Assembly: GCF_004137795.1 (NCBI RefSeq)
Contig: NZ_NWTM01000001.1
Location: 434,001 to 498,000, forward strand
Origin: Pectobacterium zantedeschiae
Lineage (GTDB): Bacteria > Pseudomonadota > Gammaproteobacteria > Enterobacterales > Enterobacteriaceae
DNA length: 64,000 nt
Reading direction: 5' to 3'
The notes under the pieces are model-generated. The model made no database searches. It saw only the letters and a program-made list of their open reading frames with translations, and had not been told where the DNA came from. This document shows positions 16,390-25,609 of the stretch, piece after piece; position 1 is the stretch's first letter; each line of letters begins with the position of its first letter. Made by a program: the position numbers and the translations under genes.

Positions 16390-16608
16390 CTATTTGTTTT
16401 TCCGGCATAAGTATTTATCTTTTATCACGCCATCAAAGAAACGACCTTTAGAGACGACAGCGTCAGAAATAAACTTTTTATAAATAGATTCTGGTACGCC
16501 AACATATTGATAGATATCTTTGTTATGAAACGCTATCTCAAGGGTGTGCGCCTTTGGGTCATACCCAATCGAATCGATTCTTGACGATGAAACCTGCTGT
16601 CGCTGCAA
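16390..16608 (-). CDS. KTSC-domain protein (72 aa)
   Basis: The protein contains the KTSC domain along almost its whole length: VSSSRIDSIGYDPKAHTLEI, AFHNKDIYQYVGVPESIYKK, FISDAVVSKGRFF. Such small domains occur alone or attached to lysyl-tRNA synthetase-like and phage proteins; the role is unknown. The start is set at the TTG at 16608, with GGGGAGGA seven bases upstream. An in-frame ATG at 16641 would place this ribosome site inside the gene. It sits at the outer edge of the prophage scar. Confidence 0.7.
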   Translation of the reverse strand: MQRQQVSSSRIDSIGYDPKAHTLEIAFHNKDIYQYVGVPESIYKKFISDAVVSKGRFFDGVIKDKYLCRKNK

Positions 16609-16884
16609 TGCTTGTTCCTCCCCAGTGTAAAATAAGATCAAGTTATGAAAAATTTACTGCATGAAGCATTGTCGACGATCATGCCTATTTATTGAATATG
16701 TATCAAATTTCTGGCGGGTTGGTTAGTAAAATCGTTGGTTTATAGTTTTCATGCTGTCAATTTGTTCAATGGAGGGGAAATCATCTGTTTAGTTAGGGAT
16801 ATGGTGCAAACCTGCGATGATGAATAGAGCGCTATTCTTTTTCTAATATGGACTGAAGTGCAGGTTTGCAATAAGCCAGAATGG

Positions 16885-18297
16885 CTATTCCGATGCGTAT
16901 TCGATCCTGTTTCTGCCATTGGCCTTGGCCTGATAGAGTGCATCGTCTGCTGCCTTTATCAGGCATTCATAATCGGGATGCCCACTATACACGGCAATGC
17001 CCGCGCTGATGGTCATCCTAACGCTTTCACCGTTTTGAAGATGAATAGAGAGAGCCTGGATTTTCTTTCTCAGTCGTTCGATGATGGTGTGAGCGGCAAC
17101 TTTGGGCGTCTCTATGAGCACGATCATGAATTCTTCCCCGCCATAACGGAATACATAGTCGCTGTTTCGTGTGCTTTCATACAGAACTTCTGCAATCCTT
17201 TTCAGGATTTTATCGCCAGCAGTATGGCCATAGGTGTCATTGACGGATTTAAAATGGTCAATATCAATCATGGCGATGCTGAGTGGCGTATTTGAATGCA
17301 TTGCCAGTGATATTTCATGGCGAAGAATCGTTGGCAGGAAACGGCGATTTAGCAGGAGGGTTAACGTATCTTTGCCACTCTCCAGTTTTTGGACTTCGTC
17401 AAATAGCGATCCCAACAGCATGTTTATTTTATAGATTTTACTTCTGACCGCTTTAAGTAGAGGTGCGTAATCCTGCTGTGTCAGTAGAGCGGTATTACTA
17501 TAACTGCGAATATACTCATCGGTTTCAGTCATAATTGTCGCGATAGTACGGATACCCTGGATGTTGCTGAAACTGGATTTCCCTTTATGGTTAAACCATA
17601 GGCCAAAATCCGAATCACTCAAATCCTGAATGCTGGAAAGCGGAGTACCGGTAGCAACACTAAAAATAAAGGCGTTCTCCCAATTTAGCAGTGATGCATT
17701 CTGCCGTTCTCTCTCCATACTGGCATTTTCCAAAATAGAAAATAGCCGATAGGATTCTTCATTCTTAGCTGCAAGATCGTGTGATTGCGAATATGTTTTA
17801 CTCATTATTTCTATGGCGATATCCATAGAGATAGAAGCGAAACGCATGGCATCAAAGCATAGCGCTTTATCATCTGCCACCTGTGCGATGTCTTCATAAA
17901 GGTGCCATTTCAGACGCCGTGCGCCGCGTTCAACCAGATCGACGGGAATACCAATACGTGCATGAATCTGGCCAACTTTCTTTTGATGGTTAATCAAGTC
18001 TGCCAGATGTTCCCCTGTATTCGTTAAAATGGCTTTTATCCATTTGCTCATTGAACCGTGGAGTCGATCATGGACTTGCTGGCTGGAGAGAAAAAGTGAT
18101 GCTTCTTGATCCTTGAGCATGTAGGTGTAGAACTCGTCAGCAAAGTCGGATGCTTTCTGATCGGCGAGGGTGCGCAGTAGATTAAAAGATTGTTGTGAGG
18201 TTGTGGCTATCAATTGCCTCCATTCTGATGTTATGACTTTATTGTAGCCGGACTCACCGTTATCTCTCTGTTCATTAACGTTCAGTAGTTCGTTCAA
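16885..18297 (-). CDS. dosC: Globin-coupled diguanylate cyclase (DosC-like)
   Basis: The 470-residue protein has a globin sensor domain (about 20-180) with the proximal heme ligand His112 in QIHARIGIPV, a middle domain (about 190-300), and a C-terminal GGDEF domain (about 305-470). The active site reads RYGGEEF (GGEEF at 386-390), and the inhibitory I-site RNSD lies five residues before it. It should make cyclic di-GMP in an oxygen-dependent way, as E. coli DosC (460 residues) does. E. coli pairs DosC with the phosphodiesterase DosP; none is seen here. It lies upstream of the motility block, whose output c-di-GMP usually opposes. Confidence 0.88.
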   Translation of the reverse strand: MNELLNVNEQRDNGESGYNKVITSEWRQLIATTSQQSFNLLRTLADQKASDFADEFYTYMLKDQEASLFLSSQQVHDRLHGSMSKWIKAILTNTGEHLADLINHQKKVGQIHARIGIPVDLVERGARRLKWHLYEDIAQVADDKALCFDAMRFASISMDIAIEIMSKTYSQSHDLAAKNEESYRLFSILENASMERERQNASLLNWENAFIFSVATGTPLSSIQDLSDSDFGLWFNHKGKSSFSNIQGIRTIATIMTETDEYIRSYSNTALLTQQDYAPLLKAVRSKIYKINMLLGSLFDEVQKLESGKDTLTLLLNRRFLPTILRHEISLAMHSNTPLSIAMIDIDHFKSVNDTYGHTAGDKILKRIAEVLYESTRNSDYVFRYGGEEFMIVLIETPKVAAHTIIERLRKKIQALSIHLQNGESVRMTISAGIAVYSGHPDYECLIKAADDALYQAKANGRNRIEYASE

Positions 18298-18507
18298 CTT
18301 TTAATCTCTTTTGCGAATATGTCGGATGTACTAGGATAGAAACGATCAATTTTTTGCCTGAGTAATCGATATTTAATGACAGAGAGGGTCAACATGTCGT
18401 TGTTAAAAATAAATAAAATTAATCATTTCATGCAGGTACTATTATTACCGTAGTTGTAAATGATAATGCTGTTTTTTTGATGTTAGAAGCTATTTTGAGA
18501 TAAATTT

Positions 18508-18711
18508 ATGAAAGTTAATGATCTGGTTACTGTTAAAACCGATGGGAAGATGCGACGGGAAGGTACAATTCTGGCTGTGGAAACGTTTCAGGAAGGGATC
18601 ATGTATTTAGTGGCATTAAAGGATTATCCAGCTGGCGTCTGGTTTTTTAATGAAGTAGACAGTAAAGATGGTACGTTTGTTGAGCCAAAAACGTTGCCGG
18701 AAAAAGAGTAA
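18508..18711 (+). CDS. dsrB: DsrB protein
   Basis: The 67-residue protein ([55 protein letters not shown]) matches E. coli DsrB (62 residues) along nearly its whole length. The function is unknown. It is predicted as a small beta-barrel-like soluble protein. In E. coli it lies near rcsA and the fliR end of the flagellar genes, and here it is also next to motility genes. It converges on the receptor gene downstream. Confidence 0.9.
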   Translation: MKVNDLVTVKTDGKMRREGTILAVETFQEGIMYLVALKDYPAGVWFFNEVDSKDGTFVEPKTLPEKE

Positions 18712-18729
18712 AGGGGCACATATCAATGT

Positions 18730-18759
18730 GCGAGCATTGTCTGATTGAACAATGCTCGC
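18730..18759. terminator. Hairpin between dsrB and the receptor gene
   Basis: GCGAGCATTGT-CTGATTGA-ACAATGCTCGC is a perfect 11-bp stem between two convergent genes. There is no strong U run on either side. Confidence 0.6.
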
Positions 18760-18779
18760 CGTGAATTTTGGTTCCAGTA

Positions 18780-20501
18780 TTAGAACGTTTCCCAGTTACT
18801 GTTTTCTGTATTGGCTTGGCGAGGAAGCGCGAGTGATGAACGGCCCTTGGTCGCTAGTGCGTTCGGCTGGGTAGGGGCTGAATGACCACTTGATAAATGG
18901 CTGGATAACTTAAATGTTGCAACTGCTCGGGTAAGCAATGCGGCTTGTTCTTCTAGCGATGCAGCAGCGGCACTGGCTTCCTGAACGAGTGAAGCATTCT
19001 GCTGTGTCACACTATCCATTTCAGATATGGCCTGTCCGACCTGAGTAATTCCCCGGCTTTGTTCGTCAGAAGCCGAGGCAATTTCACCCATGATGTCGGT
19101 GACGTTAGTAACGGCATCGACAATCTCTTTCATCGTTTGACCGGCGTTATCAACAAGAACAGAACCACTGTTGACCAGGTTGACCGACTCGGAAATCAGC
19201 GTTTCTATCTCTTTTGCGGCTTGTGCACTACGCTGTGCGAGGCTGCGCACCTCACTGGCTACAACAGCAAAACCACGACCTTGTTCTCCTGCTCTGGCTG
19301 CTTCAACCGCAGCATTAAGTGCGAGAATATTAGTTTGGAAAGCTATGCTGTTAATGACACTGGTAATCTCAGATATTTTCTTTGAGCTACCCGAAATGCT
19401 GTTCATCGTATTGACAACGTTTGCAACAATTTCGCCGCCCTGTTTGGCTTTTCCAGAGGCATTCGCCGCGAGTTGACTTGCGTGGTGCGCATTCTCTGAG
19501 TTTTGCTTCACGGTTGCGGTTAATTGTTCCATGCTTGCCGCAGTTTGTTCAAGCGCTGCGGCTTGTTGTTCGGTGCGCGAGGAGAGGTCGGTGTTACCGG
19601 ATGAGATCTCCGTTGAACCTTGATAAATAGAATCCGCGCTTTCCCGAACGGTTGTGACGGTAGTAACTAGGGAAGACTGCATTTGTTGAACATTGCTGGC
19701 GAGGGTGCCAATTTCATTTCTGCCATAACGATCCGACATTTGAGTCAGATCACCCTGCGCAATGCGCTGAATTCTCATGACCAATTGATTCATTGGCTTG
19801 ATGAGAACCCCTCTCAGAAGGAAGAATGTCAGAAGCGTTAAGATGGTGGCCAGAGCGAAACTGCCCCCCATCAACGAATAGCCGAGTAGCGCGTTTTTAT
19901 GCGCCGTTTCGTTTAATTCTTTTGCTCTCTGTGTGCGGTAAGAGACGGCTTCTAGTAAAAATTTATTATAGGCCAAATCTAAAACCCGAGTTTCTTCAGA
20001 TTCGAGAGTGATGACTTCTTCAAACAGCCCTTGTTTCGCTGCAGTAAGCATCAGCATAAGACCTTGATTGACATAAGCATCATAGGATTTGCGTAAATCG
20101 GCGTCTAACGCCATATCCTGAGGTGTTTTAACCGCACGCTCCTCATAGACAAGGAAGGCTTTTTTAGACTGTTCCATACGCTGTTCAGCTTGCTTCAGGT
20201 TGTCATTGAAGACCTGGGAGTCGCCAATACGCGCAGCCGCTGCCGCCTGGATTAGCAATAAACGCGCGGTGCGAAGGTGGTTGGAACTGTTTGAAATCCC
20301 CATTCGGGTATCAATTTCTTGCGTGACGTCATCTAATGACTGATTGCTGCTTTGTAAAAAGTAGCTGGATGTGCCGATAGATGCTGCAAATAACAGCATG
20401 ATACCACCCAGAATAATGACGAATAAGGGAACTAGCCGTAAATTGCTCAGCATGCCAGCCTCGACGTGCTGCTCAGACCTTGAAGTTATTTTCATATCCA
20501 T
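18780..20501 (-). CDS. Methyl-accepting chemotaxis protein with NWETF tail
   Basis: The 573-residue inner-membrane receptor has a first membrane helix (about 25-50), a periplasmic four-helix-type ligand domain (about 50-205), a second membrane helix (about 207-230), HAMP (about 230-285), and a methyl-accepting signalling domain with the hairpin tip [20 protein letters not shown]. The last residues are NWETF, the pentapeptide that tethers CheR and CheB. The ligand domain ([20 protein letters not shown]) differs from Tsr; the ligand is unknown. A sigma-28-like promoter lies upstream (20615-20640). Confidence 0.93.
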   Translation of the reverse strand: MDMKITSRSEQHVEAGMLSNLRLVPLFVIILGGIMLLFAASIGTSSYFLQSSNQSLDDVTQEIDTRMGISNSSNHLRTARLLLIQAAAAARIGDSQVFNDNLKQAEQRMEQSKKAFLVYEERAVKTPQDMALDADLRKSYDAYVNQGLMLMLTAAKQGLFEEVITLESEETRVLDLAYNKFLLEAVSYRTQRAKELNETAHKNALLGYSLMGGSFALATILTLLTFFLLRGVLIKPMNQLVMRIQRIAQGDLTQMSDRYGRNEIGTLASNVQQMQSSLVTTVTTVRESADSIYQGSTEISSGNTDLSSRTEQQAAALEQTAASMEQLTATVKQNSENAHHASQLAANASGKAKQGGEIVANVVNTMNSISGSSKKISEITSVINSIAFQTNILALNAAVEAARAGEQGRGFAVVASEVRSLAQRSAQAAKEIETLISESVNLVNSGSVLVDNAGQTMKEIVDAVTNVTDIMGEIASASDEQSRGITQVGQAISEMDSVTQQNASLVQEASAAAASLEEQAALLTRAVATFKLSSHLSSGHSAPTQPNALATKGRSSLALPRQANTENSNWETF

Positions 20502-20614
20502 TCGCTCATTCTCAGGAAATTATGATTTACCATGCCACTAGCGGCGGCATTGGCGTTTAGGCTTTAGTATCTACATTAATGACAATTCATTAGCTAAACA
20601 ACCAATGTAAAAGA

Positions 20615-20640
20615 TAATCGGCATATATTGAGAAACCTTA
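20615..20640 (-). promoter_or_regulatory. Sigma-28-like promoter of the receptor gene
   Basis: On the minus strand TAAGGTTT, 10 bp, GCCGATTA, against the consensus TAAAGTTT-N11-GCCGATAA. It lies about 115 bp upstream of the start at 20501. The spacing is one base short. Confidence 0.55.
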
Positions 20641-20811
20641 ATCAAATTCGATGAGATCCCGATCACGTTTTTAACTCTTTAAAAAGAAAAGAAAATTACG
20701 TGATGCGAAATCATACAGATTGATAATGAAAAATAAAGGGTTCGGCTCCCTTACTTTATTTGTCTGGCATTCAACGTTATTATGGGAAATCAATCTTTGG
20801 AGGGACCTTTC

Positions 20812-21750
20812 TTGGAAAAGCGCACGCATTTTTTTTCTGATAAAAAAGTAGTTTTTTTTATCGCTACATTATGTTGTTTGCTGTGGGGTAGTGCTTATCC
20901 GGCAATTAAAAATGGCTATGAGCTTTTTCACATTGCGGATAATGATATTCCTGGAAAACTGGTCTTCGCGGGTTATCGATTCGCGTTTGCCGGGTTCCTG
21001 CTGTTGGTGCTTGCCGTGTTAAGCGGGCGGTCTATAGGGCGTTTCCAGCGTGGGCAATTAGCTCAGCTAACAATACTGGGAACATTTCAGACATCATTAC
21101 AGTATGTTTTTTTCTATATTGGTCTGGCTTATACCACGGGTGTTAAAGGTTCGATCATGAATGCCACCAGTACTTTTTTTAGCGTGCTGCTTGCTCATTA
21201 TTTGTACCAAAACGATAAATTAAATATCAATAAGATAATTGGCTGTATATTAGGTTTTGCTGGTGTGATGGCCGTTAATATCAACAGTAATGGAATGAAT
21301 ATTGGTTTTACACTATTAGGTGATGGGTTCGTCGTTATTGCAGCATTTATTTTGTCTGCATCGACTATATATGGTAAGCGGATATCACAAACGATGGATC
21401 CAACTGTCATGACCGGTTATCAACTCGGTATTGGGGGGATCATTTTAACGATATCAGGATATTGTACAGGCGGATCACTTATCATACCTGATTGGAAGGC
21501 TGTGCTAATGCTAGGCTACCTTGTTTTGCTCTCTTCAGTCGCTTTTTCATTATGGAGCCAATTGCTGAAATATAATCGAGTCGGTATGGTTGCACCATTT
21601 AATTTTCTCATTCCGGTGTCTGGGACACTACTGTCAGCGCTTTTTCTTAATGAGAGCATCTTAGAGTGGAAATATTTCTTTGCACTCGTTCTGGTATGTT
21701 CAGGCATTTGGCTGGTTAACCGTGTCGTGAAGACACGATCTAATCAATGA
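20812..21750 (+). CDS. EamA/DMT-family transporter
   Basis: The protein has about ten membrane segments arranged as two EamA repeats (about 20-150 and 160-305), with the typical CCLLWGSAYPAIKNGYELF near the start. Members export or import small metabolites such as amino acids or nucleosides; the substrate is unknown. I start it at the TTG at 20812 (312 residues), because GGAGGG lies seven bases upstream. An in-frame ATG at 20782 (322 residues) has no ribosome site. Two T8 runs lie near the 5' end. The link with motility is only positional. Confidence 0.85.
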   Translation: MEKRTHFFSDKKVVFFIATLCCLLWGSAYPAIKNGYELFHIADNDIPGKLVFAGYRFAFAGFLLLVLAVLSGRSIGRFQRGQLAQLTILGTFQTSLQYVFFYIGLAYTTGVKGSIMNATSTFFSVLLAHYLYQNDKLNINKIIGCILGFAGVMAVNINSNGMNIGFTLLGDGFVVIAAFILSASTIYGKRISQTMDPTVMTGYQLGIGGIILTISGYCTGGSLIIPDWKAVLMLGYLVLLSSVAFSLWSQLLKYNRVGMVAPFNFLIPVSGTLLSALFLNESILEWKYFFALVLVCSGIWLVNRVVKTRSNQ

Positions 21751-22235
21751 CGCTATATACAATTAACATATCATCCCGCAGACCTATCCTGTAGCAGGAC
21801 GTTTGAGATCGTTGAAGTCATACGGTTGTTTCGTATGGCTTCATTCGGTCAGCTACTGCAATCCATTCCCATCGTTAACAAAACCATTTTATATCAATAT
21901 ATTAAGTTATTTTCGTCCTTTCGCCGCTAGATCTATATACTTTGTTATCGCGGTAACAACGGGTTGGCAAGAGATAGATAAATTTTGCTTCGTAACATGT
22001 AGTTAATAGTTTTTTGGGTAAAAAGTGTAAGTTTTTAGTGAAAGATATAAACTTACATAACGGTATGTCTTTTGGGTATAATGAATTTTTGTATATCTAT
22101 CATTTATATAGCAACCGAATTGTTTTCTTTTGATTATTTTCAATGCTCTTTTTTGTAACGTTTAGTGTGCGTTTCTGGCACGAAAATAAGCATAAAAGTG
22201 ATCTGACCAGACACGGTTTGACTCATAAGACTTCC

Positions 22236-22261
22236 AATTATGTGATCCATGTCACATAATT
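22236..22261. promoter_or_regulatory. CRP-cAMP site upstream of flhDC
   Basis: AATTATGTGA, six bases (TCCATG), TCACATAATT: both ten-base halves are exact inverted copies and contain the TGTGA-N6-TCACA consensus. In E. coli CRP activates flhDC from a site centred at about -72. Here that distance puts transcription start near 22320. Confidence 0.85.
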
Positions 22262-22324
22262 GCCAAAATCATTCTTCAGTCGCGTTGTATGTGCTACGGA
22301 TTAGGCGGTACAGTTGCGCTGTTT

Positions 22325-22338
22325 TAGGATTAATCCTA
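22325..22338. promoter_or_regulatory. RcsAB-like box in the flhDC leader
   Basis: TAGGATTAATCCTA is a perfect palindrome close to the RcsAB consensus (TAAGAATATTCCTA-like). In E. coli a similar box just downstream of the flhDC start mediates repression by the Rcs phosphorelay. The position here, about 76 bp after the CRP site, fits that layout. Confidence 0.6.
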
Positions 22339-22565
22339 TGCTTGGTCGGGAAGAGTCTTCAGGCAGGACGAGAAAGCAACGGATGAATGGATTCGTAGCG
22401 TGATGCGTAAAGTTGGTAAGTAACGATTGCCCGAATAATAAATGATAAAGTAGTAACTCGCAGTATCTGGCACCGATAGTTTTTTATGCCATCAATGGAG
22501 AGTGATTTTCGAACTGGGCGATATGGTCTATCACCTAACTTATGTTCTAAACATAGCCTGTCGGG

Positions 22566-22925
22566 ATGGGAAATATGGGTACCTCTGAATTACTCAAACA
22601 CATTTATGACATTAATCTGTCTTATTTGTTACTGGCGCAACGCTTAATTAATGATGAAAAAGCTTCTGCAATGTTTCGTCTAGGAATCAATGACGAGATG
22701 GCAGATATCTTGATGCAACTGACTTTGCCGCAGATGGTCAAATTGGCAGAAACTAACCAACTGATATGCCATTTCCGCTTTAACGATCACAATACAATCA
22801 AAGTCTTGACTCAGGAATCACGTGTGGATGATTTACAGCAAATTCATACGGGGATTCTGTTGTCGAGTAACTTATTACAACAGTTAACTTCGAAAGAAGA
22901 AAACCTGCCTAAGAAAAGGGCATAA
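22566..22925 (+). CDS. flhD: Flagellar master regulator subunit FlhD
   Basis: The 119-residue protein is nearly the same as E. coli FlhD ([60 protein letters not shown]). FlhD and FlhC form the FlhD4C2 activator that turns on class 2 flagellar operons with sigma-70. A second in-frame ATG at 22575 is possible; the E. coli protein has the same two-Met start. flhC follows after 3 bp. Confidence 0.97.
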   Translation: MGNMGTSELLKHIYDINLSYLLLAQRLINDEKASAMFRLGINDEMADILMQLTLPQMVKLAETNQLICHFRFNDHNTIKVLTQESRVDDLQQIHTGILLSSNLLQQLTSKEENLPKKRA

Positions 22926-22928
22926 GTA

Positions 22929-23507
22929 ATGGCGGAGAAAAGTATTGTTCAGGAAGCGAAAGACATCCAATTGGCGATGGAGCTCATTTCGCTCGGTGCT
23001 CGTTTACAGATGCTGGAAAGTGAAACTCAGTTAAGTCGCGGACGTTTGATTAAACTGTACAAAGAACTTAGAGGAAGTCCGCCGCCAAAGGGAATGTTAC
23101 CTTTTTCAACGGATTGGTTTATGACCTGGGAACAGAATATTCATTCATCAATGTTCTACAACGCTTACAGCTTTTTAATCAAGAATGGGCAGTGCAGCGG
23201 TGTTGAAGCGGTTATTAAATCTTATCGACTTTACTTGGAACAGTGCGCGCCACAGAGCGATTCCCCACTGTTGGCATTGACGCGGGCCTGGACATTAGTC
23301 CGGTTTGTTGACAGCGGTATGTTGCAACTGTCGTCATGTAATTGCTGTAAAGGGATGTTTATTACTCACGCTCATCAACCTAAAAACAGTTTTGTTTGTA
23401 GTTTGTGCCAACCCCCTTCCAGAGCGGTAAAAAGGCGTAAACTTTCGCAAAATCTTGCCGATATAATACCTCAACTGCTGGATGAACAGGTAAAACACGC
23501 AGTCTGA
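22929..23507 (+). CDS. flhC: Flagellar master regulator subunit FlhC
   Basis: The 192-residue protein carries the four-cysteine zinc site in its C-terminal part ([11 protein letters not shown] and VCSLCQ), needed for DNA binding by FlhD4C2. The N-terminal half ([40 protein letters not shown]) is the DNA-contacting helical part. It is co-transcribed with flhD and ends in a hairpin at 23526. Confidence 0.97.
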   Translation: MAEKSIVQEAKDIQLAMELISLGARLQMLESETQLSRGRLIKLYKELRGSPPPKGMLPFSTDWFMTWEQNIHSSMFYNAYSFLIKNGQCSGVEAVIKSYRLYLEQCAPQSDSPLLALTRAWTLVRFVDSGMLQLSSCNCCKGMFITHAHQPKNSFVCSLCQPPSRAVKRRKLSQNLADIIPQLLDEQVKHAV

Positions 23508-23525
23508 GCCTGTAGCGATTTGTGA

Positions 23526-23560
23526 ATCTATCACTGTTGGTTGTGAAGGCGGTGATAGAT
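23526..23560 (+). terminator. Terminator after flhDC
   Basis: ATCTATCAC and GTGATAGAT form a 9-bp stem around a 17-base loop, followed by TTCTTCCTC. It lies 18 bp after the flhC stop and before motA. Confidence 0.65.
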
Positions 23561-23642
23561 TTCTTCCTCAAAAAACGTCCTTGCTACGGCTCCGCAGTTT
23601 TATCTCGCTTCCGCCCACCTTTTTTCATTATAAGGATTTCTT

Positions 23643-24530
23643 GTGCTGGTTATATTGGGTTATATCGTAATTGTGGCCTCGATACTCGGCGGTTATCTCA
23701 TGGTCGGTGGGGCCTTGGGTGCGCTTTATCAACCTTCGGAGCTGCTGATTATCGGCGGCGCTGCGGTAGGTGCTTTCATCGTTGGTAACAATGGAAAGGC
23801 GATAAAGGCAACACTACGAGCGTTACCTCTTTTGGTCAAAGGTTCCAAGTACAACAAAGCATTGTATATGGACCTCATGGCTTTGCTCTTTCGGGTGATG
23901 GCCAAGTCTCGCCAGCAAGGCATGCTTTCCCTCGAGTTTGATATTGATAATCCTCGCGAAAGTGAAATCTTCTCAAGCTATCCAAATATTCTCTCTGACA
24001 ACAATATGGTTGAATTTATCACCGACTATTTGCGGTTGATGGTCAGCGGTAATATGAATGCATTTGAGATTGAAACGCTGATGGATGAAGAGATCGAAAC
24101 GATTGAACATGAAAGCGAAGTACCCGCGTCCAGCTTGACGATGATGGGTGACGGCCTCCCTGCATTTGGTATCGTAGCTGCTGTTATGGGGGTTGTTCAC
24201 TCATTGGCCTATGTTGACCGGCCTGCTGCGGAGTTGGGGATGATGATCGCTCACGCGATGGTGGGTACCTTCCTTGGTATTCTACTGGCTTACGGTTTTG
24301 TTTCCCCACTGGCTGCCTTACTGCGTCAGAAAAATGCAGAGAAAATCAAAGTATTGCAATGCATTAAAGTTACTTTACTGTCTAGCCTTAATGGCTATGC
24401 TCCGCAAATTGCGGTTGAGTTTGGGCGTAAAACACTGTACTCAACGGAGCGTCCTTCCTTTACTGAATTGGAAGAGCACATTCGTCGTGTGAAATCGCCG
24501 ACTCAGCAAGCGTCGGACAGTAACGCATGA
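23643..24530 (+). CDS. motA: Flagellar stator protein MotA
   Basis: The 295-residue inner-membrane protein starts at GTG 23643 ([20 protein letters not shown]). Four membrane segments and a large cytoplasmic loop (about 60-170) are seen; the loop holds the rotor-contact residues ([20 protein letters not shown]). The pore helices contain [19 protein letters not shown]. With MotB it forms the MotA5B2 proton channel that drives rotation. The stop overlaps the motB start by 4 bp (ATGA). Confidence 0.97.
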   Translation: MLVILGYIVIVASILGGYLMVGGALGALYQPSELLIIGGAAVGAFIVGNNGKAIKATLRALPLLVKGSKYNKALYMDLMALLFRVMAKSRQQGMLSLEFDIDNPRESEIFSSYPNILSDNNMVEFITDYLRLMVSGNMNAFEIETLMDEEIETIEHESEVPASSLTMMGDGLPAFGIVAAVMGVVHSLAYVDRPAAELGMMIAHAMVGTFLGILLAYGFVSPLAALLRQKNAEKIKVLQCIKVTLLSSLNGYAPQIAVEFGRKTLYSTERPSFTELEEHIRRVKSPTQQASDSNA

Positions 24531-25582
24531 AACATCAGCACCCCATTATTCGCAAAAAGCGTAAGTCTGGACATGGGGGCCACCATGGTGGTTCCTGGAA
24601 GATTGCCTACGCTGACTTTATGACAGCAATGATGGCCTTGTTTTTGGTAATGTGGCTTATCGCAATCTCTACGCCGATGCAGTTGGCGCAAATTGCTGAG
24701 TATTTTCGTACTCCGCTAAAGGTTGCGTTAACTTCAGGTTCTAAATCAAGCGACAGTTCCAGCCCAATTCCTGGGGGGGGGAATGATCCCACTCAGCAAG
24801 ATGGTGAAGTGAAAAAGGCCATCAAAACGGATAATGTGGAAAAGAAGCTTGATGAGGTTCGACTCAATAGATTGCGTGAACGCTTGGATCAGCTCATTGA
24901 AGCCGATCCTCGATTACGCGCACTCCGCCCGCATCTGCTAATTGAAATGATCGATGAAGGGTTACGTATCCAAATCATCGATAGCCAAAACCGTCCAATG
25001 TTTAAAACCGGGAGCGCGCAGGTTGAGCCTTACATGCGGGATATCCTGCGTGCGATTGCCCCTATTCTAAATGATTTCCCCAATAAGCTGAGTATCTCCG
25101 GTCATACCGATGATGTTCAGTATACGACAGGGGAACGTGGTTATAGTAACTGGGAGTTGTCTGCCGATCGTGCCAATGCATCACGTCGAGAGCTCATTTT
25201 TGGGGGCTTGTCTGATGGAAAAGTTTTGCGCGTTGTGGGCATGGCTGCGACAATGAGCCTCAAACAGGCTGCTGGTGGCAACGATGCAATTAACCGACGT
25301 ATCAGTTTGTTGGTATTGAGCAGGCAAGCTCAAAAGGATATTGAAGAAGAAAATGCAGAAAGCTCTGCTGTAAATATAGACAAGGCGGAAAATTTACAAA
25401 ATATGGAGTTGGATAAGTCTAAACCTACCACTCCGGCTGCCGAAAATAGTGATAACAACAATACGAGTGGAAGTGGTGGGGCATCGCCACAACCAACTAA
25501 TGGAGTTCCTGCTCCAGAGCGTCAGCAGCCAACTACAGCGTTGCCTGCTGCGCCCGATAGCCAGGCGACGCCTTCTCAATAA
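24527..25582 (+). CDS. motB: Flagellar stator protein MotB
   Basis: The 351-residue protein has a short cytoplasmic tail, one membrane helix with the proton-carrying Asp ([20 protein letters not shown]), a plug/linker, and an OmpA-like peptidoglycan-binding domain (about 150-270; [20 protein letters not shown]). The C-terminal ~80 residues are Asn/Ser/Pro-rich and longer than in E. coli (308 residues). Codons 83-85 in the linker are a run of nine G (24773-24781), where slippage would cut off the peptidoglycan domain. Confidence 0.96.
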   Translation: MKHQHPIIRKKRKSGHGGHHGGSWKIAYADFMTAMMALFLVMWLIAISTPMQLAQIAEYFRTPLKVALTSGSKSSDSSSPIPGGGNDPTQQDGEVKKAIKTDNVEKKLDEVRLNRLRERLDQLIEADPRLRALRPHLLIEMIDEGLRIQIIDSQNRPMFKTGSAQVEPYMRDILRAIAPILNDFPNKLSISGHTDDVQYTTGERGYSNWELSADRANASRRELIFGGLSDGKVLRVVGMAATMSLKQAAGGNDAINRRISLLVLSRQAQKDIEEENAESSAVNIDKAENLQNMELDKSKPTTPAAENSDNNNTSGSGGASPQPTNGVPAPERQQPTTALPAAPDSQATPSQ

Positions 25583-25609
25583 GCCGCGATTCACAGCAGA
25601 GGTGACCAC

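Larger units (their letters stand above)
21751..22565. other. Long flhDC control region
   Basis: About 815 bp without a gene before flhD. The proximal 330 bp hold a CRP palindrome (22236-22261), an RcsAB-like box (22325-22338) and a leader of about 245 bases. The distal part is AT-rich, with no supported ORF; the 67-codon ORF at 21803 shows no family likeness. Confidence 0.6.
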
